From: Gremmenia infestans
Taxonomy: Eukaryota; Ascomycota; Leotiomycetes; Helotiales; Hamatocanthoscyphaceae
DNA: 64,000 nt
Reading direction: 5' to 3'
NCBI GenBank assembly: GCA_032629725.1
Contig: JAFEVB010000008.1
Coordinates: forward strand, 1,488,001-1,552,000
The position numbers and the translations under genes are program-made. Below the pieces are notes generated by a model. The model saw only the letters and a program-made list of their open reading frames with translations, had not been told where the DNA came from and ran no database searches. Below are positions 34,528 to 46,792 of this stretch, piece after piece. The number at the start of each line of letters is the position of its first letter. Position 1 is the stretch's first letter.

Positions 34528-35160
34528 GCTAGGTGGATGATCGGGTTGCTCTATTTAAGAGAAGGAAGAGATTGAGAGAAGATAGAGGTCTAGTTGCACG
34601 AAATGCTTAGCCACTTTATCGCTATGCAGCTGAATACACGTGATCTATTTGAATATACTGTAGAATCAAGCTTACAATTCTATAATCTTATTTACTAAAG
34701 AATATCAAATGAACCAAAGATACTACATCTGATTATACAGGAGACCCTATCTATTCAATATTGATATTATATGAATACGTGGAGGGAGGGGAAGGGGAAG
34801 GTAAGGATGTATCAAGAAGCGGGCGAATATGGGAGGGGCGAGGTATTGGAATATATAGCGGCGTCTGGCTATCCAAGCGAAAGCCAATATATTACCGGCT
34901 AAAGAGGGGGGAAAGCAAGAAAGAAAATGTCTTAAAAGTAGCACTTGAATATCTTTTGACAACGCAAACAACGCAGCCCACAGTTATCTAGCCGCGAAAA
35001 AACCATGAATTCCAAACGACATATCAAAAGATTCATAATCGCCAGAAAGTCTTGGAAACAACACACTTAAAATTGTATACAAAACCAACCAATCAATATC
35101 TCTTACACCAAAACCTATTTCACACCAACATCTACCCCACACCACACCCACAGTCAAAAT
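34528..35160. other. Intergenic region
   Basis: Between two minus-strand genes; AT-rich. The frames at 34747-34991 have no support. Confidence 0.5.
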
Positions 35161-36407
35161 CTAAGCCATAAACGCTCTAGCAGCCTTTCCTCCCTTCCCA
35201 GCTTGCGCATTAGCTGCACCAGCTCCTTTAGCAGCACCAGCTCCTTTAGCATTACCAGCAGCAGCATTTCCAGCAGCAGCATTACCAGCAGCCGCATTAC
35301 CAGCAGCCGCATTTCCAGCTCCCTTAGCGGTAGCGCCATTTGCCGCACCTTTACCAGTACCGGCACCGGCACCGGCTGCCCCCTTTGCACCAGTTCCGGA
35401 TCCCTTGGCTTTACCGGTGCTGGCTGCTGCTGCTGCGGTGTTGCTTACTGCTGCTATGGCTGCGGTGGCGCTGGCCGTGCTGTCTATGTTGAGGAGGTTA
35501 TCGACGGCCTAGAGGGGGTGGCTGTCAGTATTGCTTTCCTAATTTTCTTCCTTCCAAGACGCGTAATGTATATGGATGAGAGAGGGGGGAGAAGGAGGGT
35601 AGGGAGAGAGAGAAAGAGAGAGAGATTACATACCAAAACACCCTGCTCCTGCTCCGTTCCGCTGGTCGCTTCCTGGTTCCCCGTAATCGCAGCCGGTAAA
35701 TCTTTCTGGTTCTCTGCAACCTGCTCGTTGATGCCAGCGAGTGTTTGCGCGGTTTTGATGTTATCGGGTGTGTTGACGGCAGGGGTAACGTCTGTTTGTT
35801 GGACGGCGAAACAACCGCCAAAAGGTCCAGCGGCTGCGGTGTTGAAGCAGCGGACTGTACAGATGTTTCCAGTGGAGGCTGTCGGGTGTGTTAACTAAGG
35901 TTCCTTTCATGTATGATGGATGTATGAAGTGACGGGAAAGGGAAACTCACCTCCAACGCAAGCTAGATCTGATGGCATAGTAAGTGCCAGTTTGATGGAC
36001 CCCGCACTATCAGTCTCCTTGACAGTCACGTTCAGCTGTCCACTAACTCCGTCTGCGTTCGACGTAGGATCCACGTCACAAGTATACGGTCCCGCGCCAT
36101 TCGCACCCCCAGGACTTATCGTCACATCAACATTTCCTCCCTTTGTGACACTCGTGACGGTCTTGTTAGCGAGTTGCGTTTCGGTGTTTTCCCCAATGTC
36201 AATGTTACCACTGAGTAAGGTGCGACCACACTCGTTGACGACATTGCCGGCGACCTCGGCTTGGTTAATAACGTTTGCATCGGCCTGGTTGAGGAGGACT
36301 TGGAGGGGGAGCGAGGCTGGTGAGCCACTGCTGCCTTGGGCTGAGAGGATTACGCCTTGGGCGTGGACGAGGGCGAGGAGTGGGAGGAGGTGGATTAGAG
36401 AAGGCAT
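35161..36407 (-). CDS. gEgh16/MAS (GAS)-type secreted protein with Gly/Ala/Asn tail
   Basis: Secreted fungal protein of the gEgh16/Mas family, first described as appressorium- or infection-expressed in Blumeria and Magnaporthe; molecular function unknown. Exons 36407-35951, 35878-35634 and 35508-35161 give 349 aa. The signal peptide MPSLIHLLPLLALVHAQG is followed directly by VILSAQGSSGSPASLPLQV. Then come VVNECGRTLLSGNIDIGEN, GAGPYTCDVDPTSNADGV and LTMPSDLACVG. Exon 2 carries the Cys cluster (TGNICTVRCFNTAAAGPFGG) and CFAVQQTDVTPAVNTPDNI. Exon 3 is low-complexity: four GNAA(A) units between Lys/Gly/Ala-rich stretches, ending in KAARAFMA. An in-frame upstream Met at 36464 would mask the signal peptide, so I start at 36407. 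Confidence 0.87.
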
Positions 36408-36787
36408 ATTGATTGAAATGAATGTGCACAGCACAAGAATGGATAGAAGAATAATTAAAAACAACGAATGTAATCAGACCGGCTGGCAGGTAATTGAAAA
36501 TAGATGAGTGAGTGAGAAACAGATAGACTTCCCACTGGGGATGATGGGCATCGGCAATCTTATAGAGATGCATTACCCGCGTAATCATCTGAATGTTATT
36601 CCTAAACAATCTCAAACAAACACCAAAGCAAAATATATGGGCCAGTCAGTCTCACGATGATTTGCGACAGCTTCAGTCGCATGAGTGGGTCGATTGTGGA
36701 TGCGCCAAGAAATAAACGCTAGGTTTGATGGGCCTGAAACAGACATGTGGATATCAACACCACACACAAGCTTCGAGCCTCAAACAA
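36408..36787. other. Intergenic region between minus-strand genes
   Basis: Promoter of the gEgh16-type gene and 3' flank of the HET gene. Nothing further recognised. Confidence 0.5.
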
Positions 36788-39067
36788 TCATATTATCAGA
36801 ACAGTCTTCAGGTACTCCTCGTTCATCATTTCTCCGTCCATTATGCCGTGAACATAACATTCTCCTACCAACTGGCAAGTCCACCCTTCGACCGGACGAA
36901 GTATAAATGGGGTTTGCGCGCCTCGAATCACGCATACCACATCCCCGTCTTTCGTACCAGCAGGAACGAGTGCCATTAATCCATTGTTCGTCACACAGAA
37001 CCTCCTATGCAATGAACATTGATTCATAGCAACGGCGTACGGTAGGGAAAAAGAGTCCAGTATTTGTTCCCGCACATCCTCAAACATCGCCGCGGGGAAT
37101 TCGGCAGCTAGAAGTTCTGTAATATCACCGAGGTCTTCTCCATTCAGGCGGCTTTTGAGAATCTGCTGAGTGACCTCAAGATTGTTTCCATGCTGTTGAT
37201 AGATAGGTGGCGCAGGTCTTTCAGTCGGACATCTATTCCCAATAAGAGTCCGCCAAAAAGCCTCAGGGAGAACCTCTCCGGTAAAGTACGGGTCAGTCGC
37301 CCATTTGCTCATAAGATCAACCCCCTCTTGTCGCCATTTGATAGCATCAAGAAGACAGCTGGCATTGTCTTGATTCACAGGGTCCATTTCCCAGACAGGA
37401 CCCAAGTGGGCAGCTTCTCCAAGGATGATTGCCTCGATTTCTATGCTGTCCGGAACCGAACCAAGACGCACGTATGGAGAAGACGTCCTGCCAGGCATCA
37501 TCCCAAGTAACTTCTGTGATTCTACGGGGACGCCAGTCGCGGCTAGGATCAACTCGCTGCCTTCCGGACCATTGTACACGTAGGGGTCGGAGTGCTTTCC
37601 AGAGGCTCGATAACTGTATATTTCGCCGGCGAGGTGGTATGCAAGCGTGTACGCTGGCGGAACGCAACTCCAATCTGGAGCCCACGAAGGGAGATTTTGC
37701 ACTTCTGTGGGATAGCCGATTCCGGCCAAAGGAAGAATGTCCAGGGGCACACGAAAGGCAGAAGCCTCGCGGGTCAGCATATTTTGCGCTGTCTCGACAA
37801 ACACATCCCGATCGGATTTGTCGTAATCAATTGCCGTTGGTAAAGATGGACAGATTCGCAATAACCCACCAAATAGCATTCGGTCCCGTTCAGCTTCGTG
37901 AGAAAGTCCCATTAGGGCAAATACCTTATCCTTTCGGTTTGTTGATTTGCACCTGGAGAAGCGAAATAGTAGGTTGAATAGTGATTCTTTGATTCCACTT
38001 GTTCCTTCAATACTCCTCATGTTCTCTATCTGACGAAGGTGTATCATTTCTGATGGTAAAGATCTTCGTGCGAAAGTGGCCTCGGCGGTTGTGAGGGTTG
38101 TATATTCTTTCGACATCCAGGTGGAACAAAGCGCCTCTACGACAATATTTAATGATTCCCAATGTACTAGCTCAGGGCCATACATAACAGTGATTGTGGA
38201 TGCAAAGACAGCCTCTTGTCTGACCCAGATTCTTTCAAACCACGGATGGTGGAGGAGATTTATAAGCGCGTGCCATTCGGGGTCGATGGTTTTGCTCTCT
38301 GGAAGAGCTCGTTTGAGCAGACGCTTAGCTGTTGATAGAGGGGTAACAAGCTTAGCTATTAGCCCCCAAGGCACCGATGTTTGATGCTTGACCCAAAAAC
38401 GCATCAGAGGACCCATGAAATCAATCATCCTATCTTGAATTCTCTGCGACGCAACGGATTGAAAGGCTCGTGTCAGGAACTTGATTACACGAATGATTGG
38501 GTGCACCACCCAAAATGGGGAAACTTCTCGCATCCCGTGTGACACTCTACGGACGAGATTCATTGCCGCTGTCGCATCATCCGACTCCCCAAGCCATACA
38601 ATAACATTGGACGCTCGGTGGTAGATCTCGCCCATCATCTGGACTTGCCCTACCTTCTCGTGGTTGTCTGCTTGGTTGATGCAAATGGCATCGATCCAGA
38701 TATAACCGGCACTAAAAGAAAAGCCCTTCAGTCGAGAGAGAAAGTCCTGCACATTAGTGGTTACACCGAACCAAGTACCGTCCAGAAATATCGTACTGGC
38801 TGGCTTGTCATCACCCCATGTATACGAGAGGGCTTGATATGGGGGTAAGTCGTCCAACAGATATGGGACCAGACGGTAGGATATGAGGTTGTCAGAGGCT
38901 GATTTTTGCAGTTCGAGCAGGCGGACATGCCTTTGACTGGGCAGCGGTTGATATTCATAGCGGGGAGGGCGTAGGAGTGATACTGGTGACTTTTCGAAAG
39001 AACCACCGCATCGTAGTTCTAGTAAGAAATCCAGAGATACGCTTCCCAGCCCAGGGTTTCTAGCCAT
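36788..39067 (-). CDS. HET-domain protein
   Basis: Uninterrupted frame of 759 codons. HET-domain proteins mediate heterokaryon incompatibility and related regulated cell death in filamentous ascomycetes. The domain begins at about residue 75: YQALSYTWGDDKPASTIFLD, followed by IWIDAICINQADNHEKVGQV and IYHRASNVIVWLGESDDA. It ends near the WFERIWVRQEAVFA motif at about residue 285. The C-terminal 460 residues are the less conserved HET-6/HET-E-type extension, with the common final region GLMALVPAGTKDGDVVCVIR followed by a PFILRP element. No NACHT, WD or STAND region is attached. The lack of introns is usual for this class. The gene appears intact. It belongs to an expanded family, so allorecognition specificity is unknown. 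Confidence 0.92.
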   Translation of the reverse strand: MARNPGLGSVSLDFLLELRCGGSFEKSPVSLLRPPRYEYQPLPSQRHVRLLELQKSASDNLISYRLVPYLLDDLPPYQALSYTWGDDKPASTIFLDGTWFGVTTNVQDFLSRLKGFSFSAGYIWIDAICINQADNHEKVGQVQMMGEIYHRASNVIVWLGESDDATAAMNLVRRVSHGMREVSPFWVVHPIIRVIKFLTRAFQSVASQRIQDRMIDFMGPLMRFWVKHQTSVPWGLIAKLVTPLSTAKRLLKRALPESKTIDPEWHALINLLHHPWFERIWVRQEAVFASTITVMYGPELVHWESLNIVVEALCSTWMSKEYTTLTTAEATFARRSLPSEMIHLRQIENMRSIEGTSGIKESLFNLLFRFSRCKSTNRKDKVFALMGLSHEAERDRMLFGGLLRICPSLPTAIDYDKSDRDVFVETAQNMLTREASAFRVPLDILPLAGIGYPTEVQNLPSWAPDWSCVPPAYTLAYHLAGEIYSYRASGKHSDPYVYNGPEGSELILAATGVPVESQKLLGMMPGRTSSPYVRLGSVPDSIEIEAIILGEAAHLGPVWEMDPVNQDNASCLLDAIKWRQEGVDLMSKWATDPYFTGEVLPEAFWRTLIGNRCPTERPAPPIYQQHGNNLEVTQQILKSRLNGEDLGDITELLAAEFPAAMFEDVREQILDSFSLPYAVAMNQCSLHRRFCVTNNGLMALVPAGTKDGDVVCVIRGAQTPFILRPVEGWTCQLVGECYVHGIMDGEMMNEEYLKTVLII

Positions 39068-39537
39068 ATTTTGAACCTTTTGAATTTGATGTAAGGATCA
39101 ACTCTAAAAACCGAGCTGAAAACAAGGGACGGCTGAACAGCTTGGCTACACGTGACGAGTCCTACAGATCCACTACCGATGCGCCATTTGGCTTGCGATG
39201 GTGATCGAAACAATGTGATTATATGAGTCCAATAGGAGATTCTTTAGGACTTTCTTCTTTAAGTAGCTTCAAGCATAGACGAAGAGCGTGTTGTGGGCTG
39301 AAAGATGTGAAGATTTAAGGGAAGGGAGGAGGGCGGGGACCTGTTAGATGGAGCTACTTCGTATTATAGTAGGGAAAATGCCGCCTCAGCCACTTTTACC
39401 AAGCCACTTGTATATGTACCTACACTTACACACTTGCTTCTTCCGACTTCCAACCTCAACTACCAACACTAGGTACCGTACCTGCAACATTGCTAGATAT
39501 TGTGAGTCGCACTCTTCGCTCATCAAGTATCACGGCC
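39068..39537. other. Divergent promoter between HET gene and Zn2Cys6 remnant
   Basis: No coding feature seen. A TAC-rich tract lies at 39415-39485. Confidence 0.5.
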
Positions 39538-41719
39538 ATGGAAACCACGGCTCATGTAAACACCTATACGCCTCTAAATCGGTCATGTGCAAATTGTGCC
39601 CGAGCAAAGGCAAAATGCCTTCCGGACTCCCAGCCAGGAGGTAAATGTGCAAGGTATCAAAAGTCTCATTCTCCTTATGTGGGATCGTGAGATGCTAATT
39701 CATGTAGATGCCAGCGATTACAGAAACAATGTGAACCAATTCCAGTTCGAAGTCGTGCACTACCTCGGAAACGCAGAGTAATGGAGCCGAGGTACGGAAT
39801 CCCCGGCATTTCTTCTAGACTTGTAACACTGACAGCTTCTAAAGTCGGATTACAAAAAATCATGCTGAAAAACTTGAGGAAAAGTTGGACGGTCTCGTAA
39901 ACCTTCTCAAAACAACTCGAGAAGCAGGAGCTGGCGGAAGTACGCCACTATCTGTCAGTTCATGTCACGTTTGAGACTCGGAGTCCAAAGACCCAACCTC
40001 TGCCTACTCAAAGCACATCTCCCTCGAGTTCCGAAGCGACCATAAGAGGATCTGGGTCTGGCTTGACACCACATCATGATACCCATGCAGGCCATAGTTG
40101 CCTACCCCACCATTCCATCAGTCAATCAGCTGCAGAAACAGGACAGCGGTTGAGCCACCCCGTTTTATCCATCTGCAGCGAATTGGGCATCGACGGCCAA
40201 GAAGCAAATCTTCTCTTGACAATGTTCAGGGACGAAATGTGCCCATCTTTCCCGTTCATTGTTATCCCTGACTCGGTATCTGCTCAAGATCTCCGTCGAC
40301 AGACCGTTCCTATACCTCGCGGTCCTTGCTATTTCAACTCGTAAATCTTTACATCAACATGAACTAGGCAAAGTTATCATTAAGCAACTTGCAGAAAGAA
40401 TGCTAGTTAACGGAGAGCGGAGTATGGACCTACTTCTGGGAACTTTGACTTATGCTGGATGGTCCGTCTCTTAAGATCTTCTACAAGTGATTATTTGCTA
40501 ATTTACTGCAAAACAGGTGTTACTATCATTTCTTTAATGTTCCGCAGTTGACCAGTCTGATATCTACAGCTCACACGTTGATATACGACCTCGGACTGAA
40601 TAAGTTAACCTTCAGAGAACCCCTGACCGTTTATCAACAAGCGATTCGCAGTACCTGTGGAACAAAACATCTTGCGATCCCTACAAGAGCCATAGCAGAA
40701 CAGAGAACACTATTGGGATGTTTCTATCTCAGTGCGGCGTAAGTATACTATTCATTTGTTCTGCGACTGACTAACAATGATCGCACAGGGTGTCATTCTT
40801 TTTTCAACGTACCGACCCACTCCCTCATACGTCGTACATAGACCAATGTTGCGACGACCTAGCTAACGTGGATGCCCACAAGAATGATCGTTTCGCAGTG
40901 GCTTTTATTAGGCTGATGACTGTCTCCGACAGGATAAATCAGGCTCCGTGGAATATCCCAAAAGACTCCTTGGGATTATCATGCCCCCCTGTGCTGTTTG
41001 TAAAGGCACTGCAAGAACAACTTCACACATTTGCAAAAGCTTCAGCTAGCGGGTTGTCTCAGAATGGTCAGAAGCCCAGTGTTTGTCGTCTTCTAGTTCT
41101 TCAAATTATTAATACAAGTCCCCTAGTTTATCTTCTTTTGACTTTCCACCTGGCTGAAGTTTCTCTATTCAAGGCCGGACTTTCGAAATCGCCACATCTC
41201 GCCCTCTCGTCCGAACGGGACTTCGACCGACTAGAGCTCCTACACGCATGTCTTCAGAGCCTCAAAACCTTCTTTGACATTCTTCACGCTATACCCGTCT
41301 CGAGTTACCATTGCAATACATTACCAATGCTTCAAACTATGTTCCGTGGTCATGTCATTCTCCACCTTTTGTGCTCTTTCGAACACCCGGACTGGGACCT
41401 GGAGTATTGCAACCGCGTTCTGAGCTTCTCCGACGTGTTGCTCACATTCGCTGACCGAATGGAAAAATCATCGAGTGCTCTGGGGTTCTATCCTCGTGGT
41501 AGCGATATATTTCTTGCTTGCGCAAAGACGCTCCGCCGGGCTGAAGAATACTGTCGAGTGGGGGGATCAACAGGTCAAGTGGCTGCTGATTTACCACAAA
41601 CGTGTGAGGCTGAACTAACTGATTATACCAATTCAGCTTTGGATGATTGGACGATGTATCTTGACGAAGTAATGTTACGTGATGTTATTGGTCCGTTCGG
41701 GACTCAGGGGTTTCCGTAA
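39538..41719 (+). pseudogene. Zn2Cys6 transcription factor with two frame breaks
   Basis: Exons 39538-39653, 39708-39791, 39845-40461, 40517-40739 and 40790-41719 join well at their splice sites. The binuclear cluster is complete: CANCARAKAKC, then CARCQRLQKQC. A Lys/Arg-rich linker and coiled-coil follow (HAEKLEEKLDGLVNLLKTTR). The middle region contains FRDEMCPSFPFIVIP and RPFLYLAVLAISTRK. The last exons encode a fungal-TF middle-homology-like region (TLLGCFYLSAAVSFFFQRTD). Within exon 3 the frame breaks twice: near 39962-39970 (before FETRSPKTQ) and near 40298-40302 (between DLRR and RPFLYL). The intervals are too short for introns. The protein would therefore stop at a TGA just after residue 90. 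It sits directly upstream of a DHA2 efflux gene of which it may once have been the regulator. Sequencing error cannot be excluded. Confidence 0.72.
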
Positions 41720-42021
41720 GGGGCGGGTCAATCGGTGATACCGGGATTCCCGTTGGGGACGGAACGGGAGGCATATCCCGTTTCCGACCCCGGTCTACGA
41801 ATCAGATGCTTGTAAGCTCTGAGAAATCGACGAGGCACAGCTGGAGATTCACTATTTCCGAGATGTAAATCTCCTGCCTGGATTTACCACGAATAATAAA
41901 TACATGACTCACCCGCGTTGTTTCATGGCCAGAAAGTACTCTCAAGACACAAGATTCTGTAGCATTGACGGTTAGGACACCATTTTGTACTTCGTAACTA
42001 ATAGTGAAAATCTCCATCAAT

Positions 42022-44146
42022 ATGGAGAAGCGGGAGAGCTCCGAAACTGCAATTGCTATCGGCAGCGATACGAATGAGCCTCATTACAAGCCTATCAACG
42101 AATCCATAAAGGAGCCTTCATACGCCACGAAAGACGACCAAGGCTCGACGACTGGAGATAGTTCAAACCTACAGCCAACGCACACGAACGCTTCTGAAGA
42201 TGGGTGGGAATATGTTACCGGGATGAAGCTATACCTAGTGATTGGAATGGTCACCCTGGCATGTTTTATCATGTTGCTAGATACGTCGATTGTTGCAACT
42301 GTATGTCCGGCCTGGGACATTTACTCAAATCGAAAATACTGACTTCGATAGGCTATTCCGAGCATCACGAGTGATTTCCATTCGCTCGGTGATGTTGGAT
42401 GGTATGGAAGCAGTTATCTAATATGCAGGTAAGAACCGCCCATTCTGTTTCTGGTGTGCATTGGTTAACATGCAAATTCTAGCTGTGCATTACAGCCTTT
42501 GTCAGGAAAGATATATAGTAGATTCAGCTCAAAAGTAAGTCAAGTCTCCTGCGCGAATATATACACTGAATGCTAATGTTTCCTAGTGGGTCTTTATGTT
42601 TTTTCTCTTTGTTTTCGAATTAGGGTCCATGATCACAGCCCTCGCTACCTCATCAAACATGTTGATCGTTGGGCGAGCAGTTTCGGGAATGGGTGGCTCT
42701 GGTTTAGTTAATGGAGCGCTCACAATAATTTCAGCTTGTGTACCCTTACATAAGAGAGCCGGTATGATCTCCTCTTTTCATGAAATTGTTACAGTCTAAT
42801 TTTGTCTAGCTTATCTTGGATTTATGATGTCTTGTAAGTAGATTTACCCAGTGAAATATAGAACAGATCTAACATCCGCAGTTGGTCAAATCGGTATCTT
42901 AGTTGGACCCCTAATTGGAGGAGCATTGACTCAGTATACAACCTGGCGATGGTGTACGTTTCTTCCCCAATCTACCTTCAAATCTATTGTTGATATCTCT
43001 TAGGCTTTTGGATAAACCTCCCAGCGGGTGGAGTTACTGCCTTAATCCTCTTCTTCCTCCATATTCCGAGTCGCATCGAGAAAATACCGTTCAGAAACAA
43101 CATCAAGGCTACTTTAGTCTCTCTCGATCTCCCAGGCTTCTTCCTCTTTGCACCCACCGCCATCATGCTGCTCTTTGCACTTCAATGGGGCGGTATCAAA
43201 TACGCCTGGGGCAGTGCGACAATTATCGGACTTTTTTGCGGATCTGCTGGCAATTTTGCGGTATTCTTGGCTTGGGAGTACAAGAAGGGTGACGATGCGA
43301 TGATCCCATTCTCGATGATCAAGATACGTATTGTATGGTGCAGCTGCTTCATCATGTTGTTCTCCTTCGGGACACAAATCGTCACGTCCTACTACCTCGC
43401 CTTGTACTTCCAAGCTGTCCGGGGCGTGACTCCAACGCTTAGCGGTGTCTATTTGCTACCAACTATATTGAGTCAGATGCTATCAGCTATTATATCTGGA
43501 GTCTTGGGTTGGTTTATCCTTGTTGATCTCCCTTGGAATAGTACTAACAGTCATTAGTCGGCCGCCTTGGGTACTATATGCCTTGGGCTATAGCCAGTGC
43601 AGTCTTGTCGGCAATTGGCTCCGGTCTACTATCTACCTATACGCCTACCACATCGACAGGAACTTGGATCGGGTTTCAAATCATTGGTGCCTTCGGTCGA
43701 GGCTGCGGAATGCAAATGGTAGCCATCTACTGCCCTCATTGCTTCCGCCCTAGCTAATATATTCCCTCCAGCCCATCATCGCCGTTCAAAACGCGACCCC
43801 ATCGAAACAAACCTCAATCGCCATGTCCATCATAGCATTTTGCCAAACTCTCGGTGGTGCCATGTTCCTCTCCTTTGCGCAAACTGGTTTCAACACTGGT
43901 CTCAAAGATGCCCTCCACCAATACGCGCCCGAAGTCAGCTCGCAAGCCGTCGCTGCCGCCGGTGCTACAGGATTCCGGCATATCATTCTTCCAGCCTCCG
44001 TACCTGGCGTCATTCACGCCTATAGCCAGTCTATCAACCATGTATTCTATATCGCGGCCGGCGCTGCTGTGGCTTCATTTTTCGCTTCTTGGGGCATCGG
44101 GTGGAAGAGTATCAAAAAGGCGAAGACTGTCAACCCAGAAGCTTAA
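42022..44146 (+). CDS. MFS multidrug efflux transporter, DHA2 (14-TMS) family
   Basis: Drug:H+ antiporter-2 type exporter at the plasma membrane. Members export antifungals and secondary metabolites. Nine exons: 42022-42300, 42352-42428, 42483-42534, 42587-42761, 42810-42833, 42882-42953, 43004-43507, 43558-43718 and 43772-44146, total 572 aa. The first ATG fits at 42022; the frame upstream to 42004 has no ATG. A 70-residue acidic N-terminus precedes TM1 (VTLACFIMLLDTSIVATAIP, motif D1). Motif A region: CALQPLSGKIYSRFSSKWVF. Motif C-like block: GRAVSGMGGSGLVNGALTII. Also FWINLPAGGVTALILFF and later TSYYLALYFQAVRGVTP. The short 24-bp exon 5 (AAYLGFMMS) is typical of this family's gene structure. 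All phases agree, so the gene is intact although the regulator-like gene upstream is broken. Confidence 0.9.
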
Positions 44147-45008
44147 TTGCTTTGTATTTGGTATTTTCCCGAATTGTGTTGGAGAACTGAGTTTGGGAAT
44201 CGCCGCGGAAATAATACGGCCCTATATCTAATAAAACATGAGTGTCACCACGCCACCGCTTTTCTTTTCACGCGTCGGAATGGGTTATACTTCTTGCATG
44301 TTGGCGTTTAAATTGTTGGGAAAGGTCAAAAGTCCAATACAGCTTAGATATAGATAATAGAAGACACCGATTCGTCGGTCCCGCATTTGGATGGGCAAAA
44401 GAGACAATTATTGTCTCGGAATAACTCTTATATATTACTTCGTTTTCTATCGTTTTCAGAATCAAAAGAGTAAGCAATTCCAGGAATCCACAGTCTGCAC
44501 AAGTGTGTACTCGTGGATCGTTAAGATGCTCCCCCTGACATCTTTCGTCCCCCCAATATAGCAGCATATTTGGCGCCTCGCCTAAGTACGAGGGCCCCTG
44601 AATCGAGACAACATAAGAAATGTTCAAACTTCATTTCTGCACATATTACTAGCAAAACCACAGAAGATCATTGGAGCCAGACCAAGTAAGTACTCTCTAA
44701 TTCAATCTATCAATTTTATTTTCGCTTTTCACAAATTGGCAGACAGGTTCCACACGTGACGCGGCCGTGAGGAGTACGCACCAAAGTTATACACTAGAAA
44801 AGGTGCTAGCAAGAAGGTTTCTCCAGACGACAATCCGTGATTAAATCAATAAAATCCAACCTTTTGGAAAGCTCGACCGCTCTATAATCTTGGAATTTTT
44901 CTATACTACGACTAGCAAGAGCTGAAATGGACTCACCCTGGAAAGCGGCGCCGCAGTACGGACCATCTTCAGCATGCGAAGTAGCCCCACATAAGGCCCT
45001 GGACCCTG
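44147..45008. other. Intergenic region
   Basis: 3' flank of the DHA2 transporter and promoter of the SET gene. An alternative first exon for the SET gene could start at the ATG at about 44929. A Zn2Cys6-like or other operator was not identifiable. Confidence 0.45.
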
Positions 45009-46792
45009 ATGTTCGTAGCTCTAGTCCAGTCCAGATACCCCCAGCACAGCACGTCCATCCGTAGCTCAGCTCAGCTCAGCTCATCACTGGGTCGGCTGAG
45101 AGAAACAGTGAGAGTGAGAGGCATTTATCCTTTTCAGCTTCGCTAACTTTAATCCTTACAATGTAGCAATTCGCCGCCGAGAGTTCGGAAGTCGTCAGGT
45201 TCACCCAGCTCCTGGCTTCTCTGCCCTACGACCCGGAAACATGGCTTAACCGCGGCAACTGTCTGCGTCTGCTCGGCTACCCAGAGCTGGCTCTAGGAGA
45301 CGTCTATAAAGCCCGTCTTCTAGTCGAGGCTGGCTTGTTGGAATCGGACTCACCGTCGTTGGAATCGGAACTGGGGAATGAAGTCCGCAAAGCATTTCGC
45401 AAGAAGACGTATGAGCTGCACACCACTGATCCCGCGTGGGTGAAATATGCAGACGCGGTGGCAACGCCAGATTTGCTGGCGCGCAGAGTCGAGGAGATGT
45501 TGAAGAGGCTGGAGTTGCAGATTTGGACGGAGTTGATGGAGGGGCTTATGGCGGCGAATTGCTGTGGTGATTACGTGCGCATGAGTCGGGAAGCGGTGGA
45601 GAAGTTTCCGGATGATGCGATTTTTCCTAGTGAAGTGTCGAATGCGGATTCTTGGTTTGCTCAACGGGAGACTATCTTGAAGGCGAGTATGGAGAATGGG
45701 GAGATGAATGAGGAGCAGATGAAGGTTACTCTGACGAATGGAGGCGTCTATCCCACGCCGTATCCGTTCATGGAGGATGACTTTTTGGTTAGGGATGAAG
45801 TCACATTTGAAGGCATCGAAGAGGATTTTCGAAGAGTATCGACAAATTGCATGGTGGTTCGGAGTACCATTCGTGACACGATAGCTGAAGATGGCGGCGA
45901 GGCAACTACGGAAGCTGATTGCATTGGTGTCATTGCGACCCGAGATATAATTGCCGGTGAGACCGTTTTGGTAGACACGATGTCTTCTGGTACTGTTGGC
46001 GTAGATGCCGATCCAGATGGTTGCCCGACATGCTGCGCAAGTCCAGTCAGGAATTTCTGGAATACTTGTTGTCCTGTCCTTTATTGCTCGCAAGGCTGCG
46101 CAGACATTGCAATCGAGACATTTCACAAACCAATTTGCGGAAAGGATTTCAATTATCTGTACACTGCCGCAAGGAAAGCAACTGCTACAGCAGACTTTTC
46201 CATTGATGCTCTCTTGTTGATGAGAGTCTTGGCACTTTGTCTTGAAGAAGGGGCGGATCATCCATTAAAGAGTACTCTCTTGGTGAGACTGACACCAGCC
46301 TATGGATTCAAGCAGCCAAACCTCATAATCTTCAACTTCGAAGACCATATTCAGACACCCATATCGATCCTCCAAACACTCGGCGTCAACATCTTCACCA
46401 ACCCATTATACGACACCTGGGTCCTGCATACCATAAAATGCAGAATACAAAATAACAAACACGGGCAAACGCTGGAAGACTGGCCCGGAACGAGTATCAG
46501 CGGATTATATAGCATGTTGAATCACTGCTGTAGTCCGAATGTAGATTGGAGACATGACTTTGGAAGTAGCGAGGTTACCATGTTTGCAACGCGCGACTGC
46601 AAGAAGGGGGAGGATCTGTGCATCAGCTATATCGGGCCCCAGGGAAATGCTATGAGTGTCGTCGATCGACGGAAGAAGTTGATGGGTTGGTTCGGCATGC
46701 CGTGTAGGTGTGTGAAGTGTGTTGAAGATGCAGCTGTTCAGGAGGACTTGGTTACTACTCTCACTGCTCAGACCTCGAATCTAAATTGCTGA
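45009..46792 (+). CDS. SET-domain protein (SMYD/SET5-like)
   Basis: Likely protein-lysine methyltransferase. The secure part is the 542-codon frame from 45167 to 46792. A plausible 5' exon is 45009-45107, joined by a 59-bp phase-0 intron (GTGAGA...GCTAAC...TGTAG), giving 574 aa. A different first exon near 44929 is also possible, so the start is uncertain. The N-terminal LLASLPYDPETWLNRGNCLR with GYPELALGDVYKARLL is TPR-like. The SET core is split by an insert: N-SET GVIATRDIIAGETVLVD, then a zinc-finger-like CPTCCASPVRNFWNTCCPVL with YCSQGC (MYND position). The C-SET region has SMLNHCCSPNVDW (NHxxxPN cofactor motif) and CISYIGPQG. The post-SET Cys group is FGMPCRCVKC. No nuclear signal is obvious. 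Histone or non-histone substrate is unknown. Confidence 0.85.

Noticed and set aside
45350..46261. 303-codon minus-strand frame
   Set aside because: Antisense shadow of the SET-domain gene, whose motifs are on the plus strand.
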